This document shows positions 12,401 through 27,400 of a DNA stretch of 64,000 nt, piece by piece. Both the position numbers and the translations under genes were made by a program. The stretch covers positions 6,944,001 through 7,008,000 of the forward strand of contig NC_089541.1 of the NCBI RefSeq assembly GCF_040115645.1, in the 5' to 3' direction. The notes under the pieces were generated by a model. It ran no database searches, was not told the origin of the DNA, and saw only the letters and a program-made list of their open reading frames with translations. Within the stretch, counting starts at the first letter, position 1. Each line of letters starts with the position of its first letter. This DNA is from Euwallacea fornicatus (lineage: Eukaryota > Arthropoda > Insecta > Coleoptera > Curculionidae).

Positions 12401-15400
12401 AGTTGATGCTGCAACTTCTGGTGATGGAGTTTTAACGGTTACTTCTGAGATTTGTGTGATTTCAGCTTCTGCAGTAGAAGCACTCACTTCTGTAATTTCT
12501 TGTGGTTCTAACGTCTGGAGGGTTATATTTTGTGATGAAGCTTCAATATTTACTTCTGAGATTTTGGTGTTGTCAGGTTGTATAGACTTTGTCATTAGCG
12601 CAAATTCTTGAGATTTCGAAGCCTGGGGCATTGTCTCAATTTTTTCGGTTGGTAAAATTTCAAAAGTTATTTCTGATGTTTTGGTAATATTAGCTTCGTC
12701 AACTGAAACAGGATTTTCTAAAGAGTTTGATGATTGGGGGGTGGTGCCATTTACATCTGTTGATGGAACCAAAATAGCCTCTGCGACTTTTGTAATCTCA
12801 GGTTCTGAAGATGAAATACTCGTTGCTACTGTCACTTCTTGGGGCACTGCTAGATCTACTATAACAGTTGTTTCTGGTGGCGGAACTACAATATTTTCTT
12901 TTGCGTGCAACTGTTCCTCTCTGATAAATTCTTGTAGCATTGCTGTTTTATTTGCTTGTTGGAGGTATGTTTCCACAACTTCCTCAAATGGTGGCGCTGT
13001 TGGAGTTATTTGTTCGGACTTAAAATCTACGCTTTGTGAAGATTCTGATTCTTTTTGGAGTAAAGATGACGCGTTTTCAACTTCAGATGTTGCTGCAGCA
13101 GGAGATTCAATAAGAGGGAGAGGCTCTGCTTTACCCAAAACAGAAATAATGTCATCAGTTGTTGAAGATGTAGGAGGCTCGGTACTTGGAGCTTTACTCT
13201 TTTTTGTTTTCTTTTTACGTTCTGGTGCTTTTTCAGGAGGAGGTGCTTCAGCAATTTTACTACTTTCAGATGAAGCACTACCGTATACTTGACTTTCTTG
13301 CTCAATGAACTGGCTGATTGTGGAAGTAACTACTTGAGGGTCTGTGATGGTTAACGACTCGTGCTCTGGTGCTATTGATTTTTCAACAACGTACCTCATA
13401 TCTGGCTCTACTTCTGCAGCTTTAAGTTTCTCCGATTCATGTTCATCAGTGGGGTTTTTCTGAACTTTATCTTTAGATTTCCTTGATTTTTTGCGCTTCT
13501 CTGGAACTGGAGGTGTTTGGTCTGTGTCTTTTATTACGGTGTCAGCTTCCACTTTTCCAGGCATATTATCGGAAAATGTCTTTTCAGTTTTACTCAAATT
13601 GGCGATTTGCGGTTGTCCAAACTGCGGCTCCTGCACCACTTGGCCGTTCTCAGTTCTAGTGACATTGATGCTGACCCTCGGAACTCCTTCCTCGGTAACT
13701 TCGACCACTTCCGGTTCTTCAAAAACCTCCTCAGTCACATGTTCCTTTCCATCAATGATGACGACTTTGCGCACTATTTTTCGAGTAATCCTAGTGATCT
13801 TCCTGGTGACACGCTCAACCTTGCCTACCACACTAGAACTGGAGGTGTGAACTTGAGTGCCATCTAATGACAACTGCGCTTGATCTATTGGCACTAACTT
13901 ATTTTGTTCCTTATCTAGAAGTGTTAAATCCCCTTGTTGTAGGTTAAGCCCTTGGATGTTTATAGGGGCAGGTTTGGAACCTTCTACCACAGAATAGTGC
14001 ACTTCAGGCTCAGTTTGGAACTCTTTTACATCCAATTCTCCCCCAGGGGCACCGGTAACAACTTTTCCTCCATATTGTTGAGTAGTCATAGTCTCCCGCC
14101 TACCATCTCCTCTAGCTATGCTAGTGCTTTTTTGTTGGCCCTCAAGAGTCACCTGGGAGAAAGATTGAGTAACCGGAGGTCCATCTCCTTCGGTCATAGT
14201 TTTCAGTGTGGTCAATTGCTGCTGCCTCATCGATTGTTGTTGCCTTGTTACTGTTTTAGTCCTTCTCGTTACTAAGATCCTCTTGCTGCCATCAGCATCT
14301 ACAATAACTTCAGTGGTAGTCTCATCGGGCTCAACAAAAACTGTCTCGAAAGGCTGGTTGGGCTGCACATTCGTGATATTGAGTTCAGCAATTTGAGTTT
14401 CAGATTCGGGCCTCCTTCTATAGTTGGCTTCTACGAGAAGGTCGTCGGGTTCTTCAATGATAGGCTCAGGTTCTGCCATGGCTTTGGTATCGATTTGGAT
14501 GATATCTTGGTCACCTGAGGTGCGTTTGGTGATAGTTATGGTTTCCTTTCTAGGAGCTACCACTTCAAGGGAGGTTGGCTCAGAGAGTTGAGTTTGAATT
14601 TGCGCATCTACTGGTTGGTTGTACGTAACGGTGAAGTCTTTAGTGGTGGGCTTCTCTTCAACCCTATCAGGAGAGGAGAGGCTTCGCCCGGTTTGGGTTT
14701 CAATGTCTGCAACTGGTTGCGTTCCTTTTTCTGCCGTAATGAATTCCTGTACGATATTCTTGGCGGAGGGCTTGATTTCTTCTACGGGCATAGAAGCTGA
14801 ATCAAGAGTGGCTTCGAGGGACAGGTCTGGGGTGACTAAAACTTTAGCTTTCTCTTCTTCTATGATCGCTAGCTCAGCTTCTAAATATTCAATCTTATGT
14901 TCGATCACTATTTTTTGTTCTTGGAATAGAAAGGTCAAAGTTTCGAGTTGGGTCAAAAGGGTCGTAACCAATTGTTGTAAATCTGGGTACTGTTTAAATT
15001 TTTCCAAGCTCTTAGTGTGATCTTGCAAAGCTGCTTCCTTCTCTGCAATTTCACCTTTTAGGCCGTGGTATTTAGCAATATAATCAAGAACCTCTTCTTC
15101 AGTCTTGGGTTGTTTAAAGCTTTTAATAGTTTCTTTGGTGGATTGAATCCAACTCTCAATTTCACGAAGCAGCAGCTGATACTGCTCAAATTCTTTCTGC
15201 TTCCGAGCTCTTTCAGCTTGGGCGTTCTACAATAGATAGAAAAACTTTACTTAGCTAGTAGTGTTTATAGGCGAGCATGAGATATAAATAGTGCGGACAA
15301 AATTAAGAATTTCGGCTAAACTAGAGTATGTAAAAATATTTATGCTGTTGTAAATGTAAATCTAAATTAAATTAGCACTAGTTGGGCCCAGAAGCGAAAG

Positions 15401-18400
15401 CTGAAATTTATTAATAGCTCATTTAGTGATATTTATACAGTTTCTCATATGCTAAAGTCATGTGTAGAATTTCCTTTGTACGAAGGTACCTACCGAGACT
15501 ACAATCCTGCCGTTTTCCGCTTGGGACAGGAGCGTGGCGATTCGAGTTCTTATTCCTGCTAAGTGAGCCGCCAATTCTCGGGTTTCATGGTCAGAAGTCA
15601 AGACCATAACTTGTCCTTCCAGGCGAATGGCTTCGGTGGCATGTTTCTTAAGTTCACTGGTGATGTTCTGAAATAGAAAAGATTTAAAGTTTCTGTTAAG
15701 TAAAATTAGTTTTACAATAGGTGATATGGGCTCGCGCATTATTAAATCATCGCGAAAAAAATCTACTGAAACTTTAGGGATTCATGACTTTTTAGCTGGG
15801 ATAAGGCATTGTTGCAAGTAGCCTGAGAAGAACTCAAAAGCGTTAGAAAATAAAGAAACGATAACAAATTAACAGGTATACATTCCTATAAAGTGGTACG
15901 TGAATAACTGACCAAAATAAGCCTCCTTATATCATGCAATCATAACCTTCTAGAAAATGGAAGCGTGTTCCTCATACATCCGCATTATATAATGCAACGT
16001 GGCAGAGTATGAAAACGGGAGGATTCTTGACGGATAACTAGAATGGCATTAGAATTTCTAAGAAAAAGAAAGCTAAAGTTCTATAAATTTAGTCTTGTCT
16101 AAATATTCATGCAAATCCGTACCATACATTTTGAACAAAGAGATTAACCAAAGCAGCATACAATGATTCACATTTTTATAGAGATTTTAATTTGTCAGTT
16201 AATTTCAAATACATCGCAATTTATGCTTCGAATTTAATTTCATATAAATATCACATGTGACCCGACAAAAAGTGATGAAATGCAAGCAATTAAATAAAAA
16301 ATGAAAATCAAAACAACGTTGAAATTTTCAATTGAAATTTCAGAAAACTGAGTGATCGAGATCATACATCTCGTTAGCAATGGGTAGGAGCTTTCCAGAA
16401 GTAATATACCGCGAGGTTCTAAATTGTCCCCCTCCCCCTATTAAGTTTTTAACAAATTATTATATTTAAAAAATTCAAAAGCAGCATTAAATAGGCCAAG
16501 AATACTGCCTGTCCACGTTTGTTTATTTTTTGAAGTATTGTTCACGCCGCCGGTAGCGGAAAACGGTAGATTTTAAAATATTGGAACATTAGTCAAGTAA
16601 CCCCTCAAATTAAAGGTTTTTCAAAAGTGCATTGAATGCTGTATTGCACTTCGAAATCGATCAATTAGTTTTTCAGAAAAAAGGGCATACATTTTTTAAA
16701 AGTGCAATATTAATTCAGTTAAATAGTACGTAAACAATGAAAAAACTTATTTATTTATAGGAAATTGATTTGTTTTGGATTTTGTGCCCATAAGCAGTCT
16801 TTGGTTAGTTTTATTTATTTTTTAATATATTTTTTTTCAACCAGAGAAACGCAATATAAAGCTTCAAATAAACAAAACCAGACGAATATTTATTTAGAAT
16901 CTGAAAATGCTTACCAAAACAGTAATTGTGAAGTTTTAGAGTTTTGAATTAAGGAGATTATTGAAATCACATTAAGCGGGGTTATGATTTAGGAGGGGGA
17001 AGCGGAATATCAATGGTGATATTTGAGAAAGCTCAAAAAATAGAAAGTTCTTCATATTACCAACAACCAGATGCACAACTTCTTCGTCATTTTTATTTTT
17101 TCTTATTCATGTCATTTGAAAAATGAAAAGTAAGAGATTAATTTGAGTTTTTCGCCAAACCTCCATGCTTAGCGATTAGATTTACCTTAAAAAAATAAAT
17201 CCAGGGCTAATTAGAAACTGGCACCAGCTCCTTTTCCACACAATTATAAATCAAGGAACCGAACAACTTCTCACTTAACAAAAATCACCTGAACATCGAT
17301 CCTCTCGTAACGATACGAGTTCAGTTCGCGCTTTCAGTCCTCGCACTGATGATGATGACCGCTGTATTCTGAATGAGAACAGCGTTACACAGAAGCGCGC
17401 GAGACCACGATAACTTCAACTGACCATCTGCACGTGATTCTGATGTTGAATTCTAATATCAGAAAAACGAATTCCGTCCCGTGCCGGTCAGATATAAAAA
17501 TAATGCAACCGGCAGGTTAATTCAAGTTGGAAAAACGCAGCTGAAATGTCTCCTGAACGAGAGATGAAAGTGCTGGCAATAATAGATCATAGCGAAAATT
17601 GTACAAATGTCTATTTGATTAATTTATTAAATGATGGTGCGCAAACAAAAATAAACGGCTATCAGCTATAGGAGTGACCCAGCTTGAAACTCGACCTCAA
17701 CGTTAGTCAGAGCTTTTATTAGAAACAATTTAACCGCTTGCAATGCTAGGAGGATTTTTTTTTTATTATTATTATGATTGAACATTTATTTATTCTGTAC
17801 TAAAAATACCTTCAATGAGTGACGCACCTTGACAAGGAATTTAGTGGTCAACGATAACGGAATCGATGATGAAACCTCAATATGAAAAGCTGAAGTAATG
17901 GTGTTTGTGTTATGCGTGAAAGTGCATCGGGCATAGTTTGATGACAAATTTTTCGAATTAACATAGGGAATGGAATTCATTTATCAGCTTTCATAAGGTT
18001 TTATTGGCGTGTAAGCACAAGAAAAACCGAACGTGAGTTGATAAGGAGAAACAGCACTTTCTGAAATGGAATATGAGAAAAAAATATTCACAGTTATTGT
18101 TTGACCTTGGACAAGTTGTGATTAAATCATTCTCCAATGGAACGTGGGAGATTAGCTCGAAATCTTACAATATTGTGAAAATAAAAGGCACCCGAGAACA
18201 CTGTTTAGACATAAAAGTATTGAAAAAATATTGCAAAAATGAAAAACATTGTATTCGCACCTAAGACTTTTTCAAACTGGAAATTTGTTAATAACTTAGA
18301 AGAGCTTCAAACTTCCTTTTCGACTAAGCCTCCTGATGAATCGTACACATGATGAATGGCACATGTGACATAAATAAAAAGAGAATCTCGAAGAGAGCCT

Positions 18401-21400
18401 CCTTAAGACTTAAAAAACTGTCCTAAGAATACTCCGTGAACTTTCAACATCTTAGGGAAAAATATGCTAAAACTTGAATTAGAACCAGAAAAATACGCAG
18501 AAAAGTTCTTTTGAACTTTTGTTCACCGGTTGTGGTAAAATGTGAATTAATTTGATCTCGGCTAGAAGGAATACCGAGGACTTCCTGAAATTTCGAAAAT
18601 CGGGACTAACCTGAACTAGCAGAACCAGCTTAAAATAATTTGACCAATGTTAAAAAAATAAGTATTTTTTCTTTGGAAGGATGATTTTATGCAAAATTAT
18701 ACAGTGTGTAACATTTAACCTGGAATATCGAAATATCTGAATCACTAGGCATTCTATAAGGAAATGTTAGTTATCAAGACTTATCACTCTGAGAAGAAAT
18801 ATATTGGTGCTCAAGTTGATTCCTCTCCACCCTCCATGTGAGCGAGATGGAAGTCGACTTTTTACTCTCAAATGGCCTTCCTTTTTTTTTTACAGATTCG
18901 GATAATTCGGCTGAAAATAAGAAAAATCTGTCCTAAACATTTTTTTGAATTCGTGCTAGACAACACTGTAATTAATAAATTTTATTCACATTTTGAATGG
19001 CAACCTCCACTTTAAAAAAATGTTTGTGGTATAAAAAAATTTTACGGTAATAAAACGAGACAAATAACATATAATAATAAATAAACAATAACGTAAACAA
19101 ATAAAACATCTATTTTTAAACACTCGGTTGAAAATGCTGCTTCACGATGGAGTATTTGACCGTAGAAGAGAATTTCGTTAATTCCATTATTTTCTAGCAT
19201 GAATCGAAAAAAATGTTTCGAACAAATTTTTCTTATTTTTAGCCGTATTATCTGAGTTCGTAAAAAAATGGGGATCGCCATTTTAAGTTAAAAACTTAAG
19301 CTTCCCCCGCCCACAAGGGGGGTGGAACGATTATTGTTCCAGGTTAGACATTACACACTCTACAATAATAGAAATCAATCTATAAGTACTTCTCTTTGCC
19401 TCTAGTGGGAAATTTAAATAGTCATTCAGGCCAAAACATTTAAAATCTTTGATATAAGCTTTAGCTTCCTGTATCCTCAAATATCATCATTCTACTTATG
19501 GTTACACCAGCACCTTCTACCATCACTCAGTCGGGTATAGGCAAAACCTCTACCAGCTGACCTTAAAAACGTAACATTTGTGACCCTCAGAATTACGTCA
19601 TGATGTATACAGATTTTACTGTTTGTCGCGGGTCAATGATATACCCGAAGCGAATAAAATTTAAATAATGAACTAATTTGGCCAGGTCGAAGTATACAGT
19701 GTGCTGCATCGCCAGACCGACCATAGAAAATCCATTGTAAATTTCAAAGCCATCTAATATTATCTTCCCTGTTTGTTTAAAGCCAAAATTGCATTCGATT
19801 TTTTTGAAGGTCCTTATATGAGGAACTCGCCTGTAAAACATGAAAAATGGTCGTCACACCATTTGCAAGTTATTTTCAAAAAAAGTTTTATGAAATCTGC
19901 AAATTTATAATATAATATTTTCCTCAATTGAACCACCAGCAGCAAAGTAATATATCGTTTAATAATATTAGTAAACAATAAATACACATTCCTAATTCAA
20001 TTTCCGTTGGTAAATGTTCAAATGATCCCAAGTGTTTCCAATGTATTAGGTTGTTCGATAATTAATGTCGTATTTTTTATGTTTTTTCAAAGTGAATGTA
20101 CTTATATTAATAATAAATATTAATCAGTGATGTAGTGGCCATCTTGGTGGGTGACCTTTTGCCATCTTTCGGCAAGTTGGAAAATTCCGCGTTCGAAAAA
20201 GCCTTGATTTTTAGAAGTAAAAAATTCATGTAACTCATTTTTAACGGCTTGATCAGGATCGAAATTTTTACCATTCAAATGACTTTGAAGAGAACGAAAC
20301 AAATAATAATCCGATGGCGCCAAGTCAGGGCTATATGGCGGATGAGGTATCAGTTCCCAATTTAGTTTCAATAATTTTTGACGCGTTATTAAAGACATAC
20401 GGGGTCTAGCGTTACCATGATGGGACAGTACCGTTTGCGATTGGCGAGTTCAGGACGTTTTCTTTTGATTTTTTCGTTCAATTTCGATAGCTGACGATAA
20501 TAAACATTCGAATCAATAGTTTGGTTTCTCGGAAGCAGTTCAAAATAACGAATACCCTTGTAGTCCCACCACACAGATAGCAAAATCTTCTTTTGATGAA
20601 TATTGGCTTTGGACGTCGATTGCGCAGGTTTATCTTGTTTGGTCCATGATCGTTTTCGGACTACGTTATCGTAGACAATCCATTTTTCATCGTCCGTTAT
20701 GACTCCTTTTACAAGCGGGTCGTTTTGGTTACGATTCGGCAAAGAATCGCATATGTTAATGCGTTGGGTGAGGTGAATTACCTTCAATTCGCGAGGAACC
20801 CGAACATCCAATTTGCTAACGTACCCAAGCTTTTTTAAATGCAGAGAAGCGGTTGAATTCGATATGTTCAACTTTTCTGCTATCTCTCGAGTTGTCATAC
20901 GCCGATTAGCTTCGATTAAGGCCTTTATTTTATCGTTATCAATGGCGATTGGGCGTCCAGCGGGTGGTGCATCTTGGACATTAAAATTTCCGGAACGAAA
21001 GCGAGAAAACCAACGCTGGCGCTGGCGTTCAGTAAGGCAGTTCTCACCATAAACTTCAAGCAATTTCTTCTGAGCTCGTACTGCATTTTTGCCCTTTCGA
21101 AAGTAAAGTAATAAAACGTGTCGATGATGCTCACTTTGATTGTCCATCTTCAACTTAAATTTTAAACAACTTCTTGTTTACTAATCACGTTCAATTTTCG
21201 ATCGAAAAAAGTCTAAAACATAACCGTTAAAGTGGCATATAATAATATAAGCGACGAGATCACTATTACTCGATATGTATAAATTAACCCATCTATGAGA
21301 ATAAAACGACATTAATTATCGAACAACCCAATAGTACCATATAATCATGTTTACTTCATCTGCTACTGTGTAAGACATTTTTAATAAACTTTAATAAAGA

Positions 21401-24400
21401 TGAAATTGCTTTGACAAAACTCATTGACATAATGTTGTAGAAGACGTTAAGAGGAGGGATGCTAGTGGTTTGATTCAGGAAAATATCAGGACGGCATTAT
21501 ACATTCGCAGATTTCAGAAAAGCTTTTTGTGAAATATCTTGCAAATGGTGCAAAGAATATTTTTCATATATTATACGTAAGCCTCTAATAAAAGGACCTT
21601 CAAAAAAGTCTATTAAAACATTGCCTTTAAACGAACAGAGAAGATAATATTAAATGGTGTTGAAATTTACATGGGTTTTCCCATGGTCGGTCCGAATATG
21701 CATCACCGTGTATGTAGATTTCCATTCTCTGACTGTGAATTATCGACTGTAAATTTAAGCAATTTCTTCATGCCAATTTTGACCTCTTTGTACCTACATG
21801 TGTAGCACACAAATAGTACAATATCAGAAAAGTTAATGAATCCTTGCTCGAGATGTGGTGATATAACATGGCACCCAGAAACTGGCCAAGTCCAGAATAA
21901 ATGGCGCCCGAAAAAACATAATTGTTTTGGCCGGACTCATTGAACCCACCTCATGACATTAAGACCGAAATAGCTTACCACACATGCTTTCGGAAGTACT
22001 TCATTTTTTAAATTAGCGTGTGACGTAGTCGAAGTGCTATTCTTGCAAATGACGATGATTTTCTCATTTGCTAATTGAAGTGTCGAGCAAGGAAAGTATC
22101 ACGTCTTGGCCGTAACATATTTTTGCCTTATAAAGAGTTTAAGTTCTCCTTGAAGGTGGTAAATGACCGAATTAATGGGAACAAACATATGGTGGCCCAG
22201 TTGGCTTTGTGGAAATATGACTGTTAAAAATATCAAAAACTGTCTTACCTCAAGAGCTTGTAGCATCTGATCGAATCCTTCTTCTGGTAGATATTGGATC
22301 GAAGTCTCCGTTTCGGATAGAGACGACTGGAGATCCTGCACGTGATCGGCAAGGCTCTATTTTGCAAAGAAAATCGCGTTAAGATTCATTTACTGGAGGA
22401 GATTTAAATAGAAATGATTAAAAAAATGACAACAAAGTTGTAGTATTTACAAATTACACACAATAAATAACGAAGATATTAAAATTAGTTATTTGTTCAT
22501 TTCAAATGTTTATCTTTCAAGCTACAAAAACTTAAAAACACTCATATGGAGTTTTTTTTGGCCTGTTATTGCAAATATGTTCTAACATGCATTGAAGCTT
22601 TAAACTCTAAGCTTACACTTACTGCAAAAATTTCAAAATACATCCTGCTTAATAACCTTTGGATTTCCTGATACCTCGTGGAAGTCCACCTTTAAACTCG
22701 GTTTATTGCAAAAAATTATATGACAAATTTGCTCAATAAGTTTGAAATTAAACGTTCATGAGTTTATTGGCGCAAGCCCCTTTAAGGAAGTCACTAAATT
22801 AACTTCCAAATATGTGATTTTCATGTTGATTTTTTGATCAAAATATGTTAAAAAATACCCGAAGAAACTGGAAAAACAAGTTTTTTTTTCCTTTTTCTAT
22901 GGTATATTGCTCACTATTTGCAAAAACCCACAGCACTCCCTCAAGGCACTTACTAATTTGATTTATTTTGTTTATTTTTTCATACTCTGTGTCTAGGCGA
23001 ACCCTCGATATAGGAGATTAACATGGAAAATCCTCTTTTATATTTTTTAAGCTTGCATGGATTATCCAATTGAAAAACTTTTACATGGAGGTTGTAGTAC
23101 TCAAGACCGGCCATCATTCCGCAATTTTTTCATTCTTCTAATTAGAGCAGTTTCGGCTCAAAACGCCTCCAAATTTCAACAATGTGAATGTACCCGCAAA
23201 CGTTCGAAGCCACGATTGGGTTATGAATGACAGATATTCTATGAGAACGTAGCCCTTTATCGTGTTTTCTTGAATAATTATTATTTTGATTGAAAAACCT
23301 ACTTCGTGACTATCAAAATTCAATTAACTCAAAACAGAGAAATATTGTGCCCTAGGGAGAAAATAAAATAATCAATTCATTTACCCTTATTTGATTGGCT
23401 TGTCCTTAATTGATTGACAAAATCGAAAAAATAATGTTACGTTATTTAATTTTTTCTTATATTTTTGGAATTTGCCGACTTAACAAAATTTTCAATTCAA
23501 AATTTCATTTCAAAATTCTACACTTGTTCAATGTAATTAGGACTTCCAACGTCAATAAAAGCATCCCCAAACTTAAAATCACAATCACCACCAAAATCAC
23601 CCAATTGAAATCTACATTTATGTTTTATTGTTATGGTTTTGTTAAATAAAATTTGAAAAATAAATATATTCACATATACAAATAGACCAGATTAGTAGGG
23701 AGCATGCAAAACGACGGAAAACTGAGACAAACAACACAACTGTATTTCACCTTCTTCCGTTGTAGACCATCTTCGACACCTGCACTCGACGATTGCTGCA
23801 TTGGGGGCCCTAGAAGGGGACTAGTATGGCTGGGCAGGAAATGAAACGAGTCAAATTCGTTTAGGTCACTGTCTAGGTCAACGGAATTAAGTCTACTGTT
23901 CTCTATTGATCGATTGGAGATAAGGGTGCAGGATTCCGTCCAGCCTGCTTGACCCTCAGGGAGATGATAACCGATTTGTTGTGGAGTTGGCTCTCCAGAG
24001 GCTCCAGTTCCCTTCAGGAAGGAATTACCGGGAGAAGAACCCTCTGGTGACTTTGTGTCATCATCGTCGTCTTTATCGTGGCTATCAGGGAGATTTAAAA
24101 GATCTTTTGCAGAAGTTGGTTGCGGCTTGAGAGATTGTTCTATGACCCATTGTTCCTCGGCTTCGTCGTAGATGGGCTTCAAGAGCCACACAGTTTCAAG
24201 AGGTGGAATAATTTTTAGAGGCTCAAATACTTCGTCGCGATCGTGTTCATACCAGACAATTTCAGCTTCATCGTAAATGCTTTTGGCAAGCCAGAAATCA
24301 TCAAGGGATAGATTGTTAACCAATAAATCTCTGTTGGTATCTTGATGGGTTTCAGTTATAGATTTGTTAGAGAAAACATCGGAAATTTTATTCACAACGG

Positions 24401-27400
24401 TTTGGATTAAATTGGGCTTCGATTTGATGTCACCATCAGCACTATCAGTTGATTTTTGTTTCTCCAATTTCTTGTCCCTTTTTTTGAGTTCTGAAGTCAA
24501 TTTTTCCGTAGAAACAAACTCTTCAATGATGCTCTTTTGAGTTAATGGTTTTATAGCATCATCTGGAACTTCAATAATTTTAAGGACTTCTTCAGGTTTT
24601 GCCTTTAGTCCTTCTGATACAACTTTATCTACAGCTTCTTCAGCTATAGATACGTCCTGAGGAATAATTTCAAATGTATCAATATTACATTCTTGAATCT
24701 GGATTTCATTAACAACTTGTAGTGTTGGAATTTCTACCGCTTCTTCAGCTATGGATACATCTGCAACTTGTATCGGACTCTCAGCATTTGAGCTATCGCA
24801 AGCTATTACAACCTCCGTTGTTATAACTTCAAATGAATCTTCAAGTTTGGGCTCTTCTAGTACCTTACCTATATCTTGAGAAACGGATATAACTTCAGCA
24901 GATTGCAGATCTTCTGCGAATTGGTGTTCTGATGTTAAAAATTTTTCGGTAATATTTTTATTATCTAGAAGCTTTTCGGTGGGTTCTGAAATGCCCAAAA
25001 TAGTATTTTCTAATTTAAGTTGTATTTGCTGAGAGTCCACATTATTTTTTGGCAAAATTATTTCTTCCCCAGCTTCATTCACTGCCTCTTGAAGTGCACG
25101 TTCCAGTTGCTGAGCTTCTGCTTTACTTAAAATTGTTTCTTCAGTAGTTTCGTTCACTGCTTGTTCACTTGCAGTTCTTTGAGATTCTAATTTCTCCACT
25201 TCGTGAAAAATGATTTCTGATGAAGAATTTTTCACTTCTTCTCCAACTATATTGTCAAAGAGCTCAATTTCACTTTTTTCTTTCGATATAGTGGTTTCTT
25301 CAGAAGTCCTGCTTATTACTTCTGTAGCTGCAGGAATTATTTTCCCAATTTCCGCTTTCTTTTCTTCTAAAACTGCTTCTGCAGGCGTTTTTACAGCTTT
25401 TTCAGCCTCAAGTTTTAATCGCTGATTTTCCACGTTTTCTTCTTGGATAACGGTTTCTTTAACAGCCATTTTCACTGCTTCTTCTAGTACATCTACGTTT
25501 TCTTCAACCGGCTTTTCTGGCAATTTCTCAATTACTATATTATGATCAGGTGAAACATCATCCGCATCTATAGTTCGCTTCTTTTTCTTGTTTTTCTTTT
25601 TCGATTTTACCTTTTCGTCAGCCACATCGTCTTTTTTTCCAGATACGGCGCTTTTAACTGAAGAAACTATGCGGCTAATGATGCCAGATTTCTTTTTATC
25701 TTTCTTTTTCTTGGAATTTACTTCCTCATCTAATTTTGATACACTTTCCTCTGTTTTGAATATTGATTCTTCTTCAACCCCTTTTTCAGGTTGTGACTCT
25801 TCCAGCTTAACTCTCAACTCATTTTCACCAGTCACAACTGATGACCAAGATTTAACCAATGAACCCTCAACAGATTCTATTACTTCTTCTACTGTCTGCT
25901 TTGATCTTGATCGTTTTCTACTTCTCCTCCGTTTCTTATTAGTGTCCCTTTGAGGCTCTGTAGGTATTTCTTGTTCAGGAACTTCAGATAGTTCACTGGA
26001 GTGTTTCTGAGGTTGTTGAGGTTTTTCGGGTAAATCAATGAATTGAGGAATATCTTCTGCATGTTTAGGAGAGTTTAATGCAACTATTTTTGCATATGTG
26101 GTTCTGTTGTGAAAACTGGTATCAATTTCTGTTATAACAGTCTCTTTTGAAGGTTCTTCATAATGTACCTGACCAGTCGAAGGTGTAGATTCGACTTTTT
26201 CCTCTTCGACGTGTTTTTGATGGATTTTTTTAAGTTCAGGTGATGCTTTGACTTCTTGAATAATGTCAATTTTCTTAGGTTTTGGAGAGGGCTCTCTACT
26301 TTTAGCTGCCTTTGCAATGCTAGCATAACTAATCTTTTCATCATCATGAACTCCTTCTCTTACCACAGGTTTTTGTTCGATTTCTTCAGCTAATATCGAT
26401 TCGTTAGAAGAAACATTAGATATAGTGAAAACAGGCTCTTGTTGTCGAGATGGAGGAGACTCTGGAGGCGTTCTAATAAGAGCCTTGTTAGGCTTCTCCT
26501 GGGGTTTTGTTAACGGTGAGCTTTCTCTCTTTAATGCTTCTGTAGAGATTTTAATGGGAACTTCGTTTTGTTTTCTGCTAGGGTTCGTCAAGGGTGAATT
26601 CTCCCTACTAGAAGCAGCAATTTTTGCCCAAGTAATGACATTAGGAGCCACAGGTTGATCCTTCATTTCAATAGTTTTTACTTCATCTTCTTTAACTTTA
26701 TCTTCAACTGAAACTTGAGGATGTAACTCGACGGCAAGCTCTTCGTCAACTACCTGATCATTTTCAGGCCTTGGAGTGGCAGGCCTGGGCGACTTGTTTC
26801 TTTTCCTTGACTTCCGGGGACTTTTTGGGGGTTTTGCAGCTTTCTGCTCTTCCTGTTTTAGGTCTATTGATTCAGAATCTTCGCGGTCGTCAATTTTTAA
26901 AGCGACTTTTAAAGGAGCATTCTTAGACGTTGAGCGTGGTCTTTTTCCTTTTTTTGGAACTTCTATGAAGGCGTCCTTATTTGGGAGATCTATCTCTTTC
27001 ATAGCTTCATCAGGAATATAGTTCACTATAATACCTACTGACCTTATCTGAGACACAGGAGGAGTATTATGGCGTTGATGTGACAAAGACCGTTCTCTGA
27101 GTACATCTTCAGGCAATTCAGAAGCTACAACTTCCGCGTAGGTCTTATTTGAGGATTTTAGTTGCTGCCAAACATTAGGACTTTTCACTTCCACTTCTTC
27201 GAACTCTGGAATAGGTTGCACCTCAATACTTTTCGTCTCAGTAACCACTGGTTCTTCGGTCTTAATTTTTATATCTTCTTTCGGTTCTGGAATTGGAACT
27301 GTTACATCTTCTTTCCTCAGTTCTTCGTCAGATTTCTCAGATGCCCAGGATGTGGTGATACTGTCACTATGGCTGCTAGTTTGAATTTCAGAGACTACAT

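Larger units (their letters stand above)
15668..22248 (-). other. 6.6-kb intron of Msp300
   Basis: AT-rich. It contains the fold-back element at 18702-19360, the mariner at 20046-21331 and a possible internal promoter near 17280-17420. The remaining stretches (15668-17280, 17420-18700, 19361-20045 and 21334-22248) show no gene that I can support. Confidence 0.75.
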
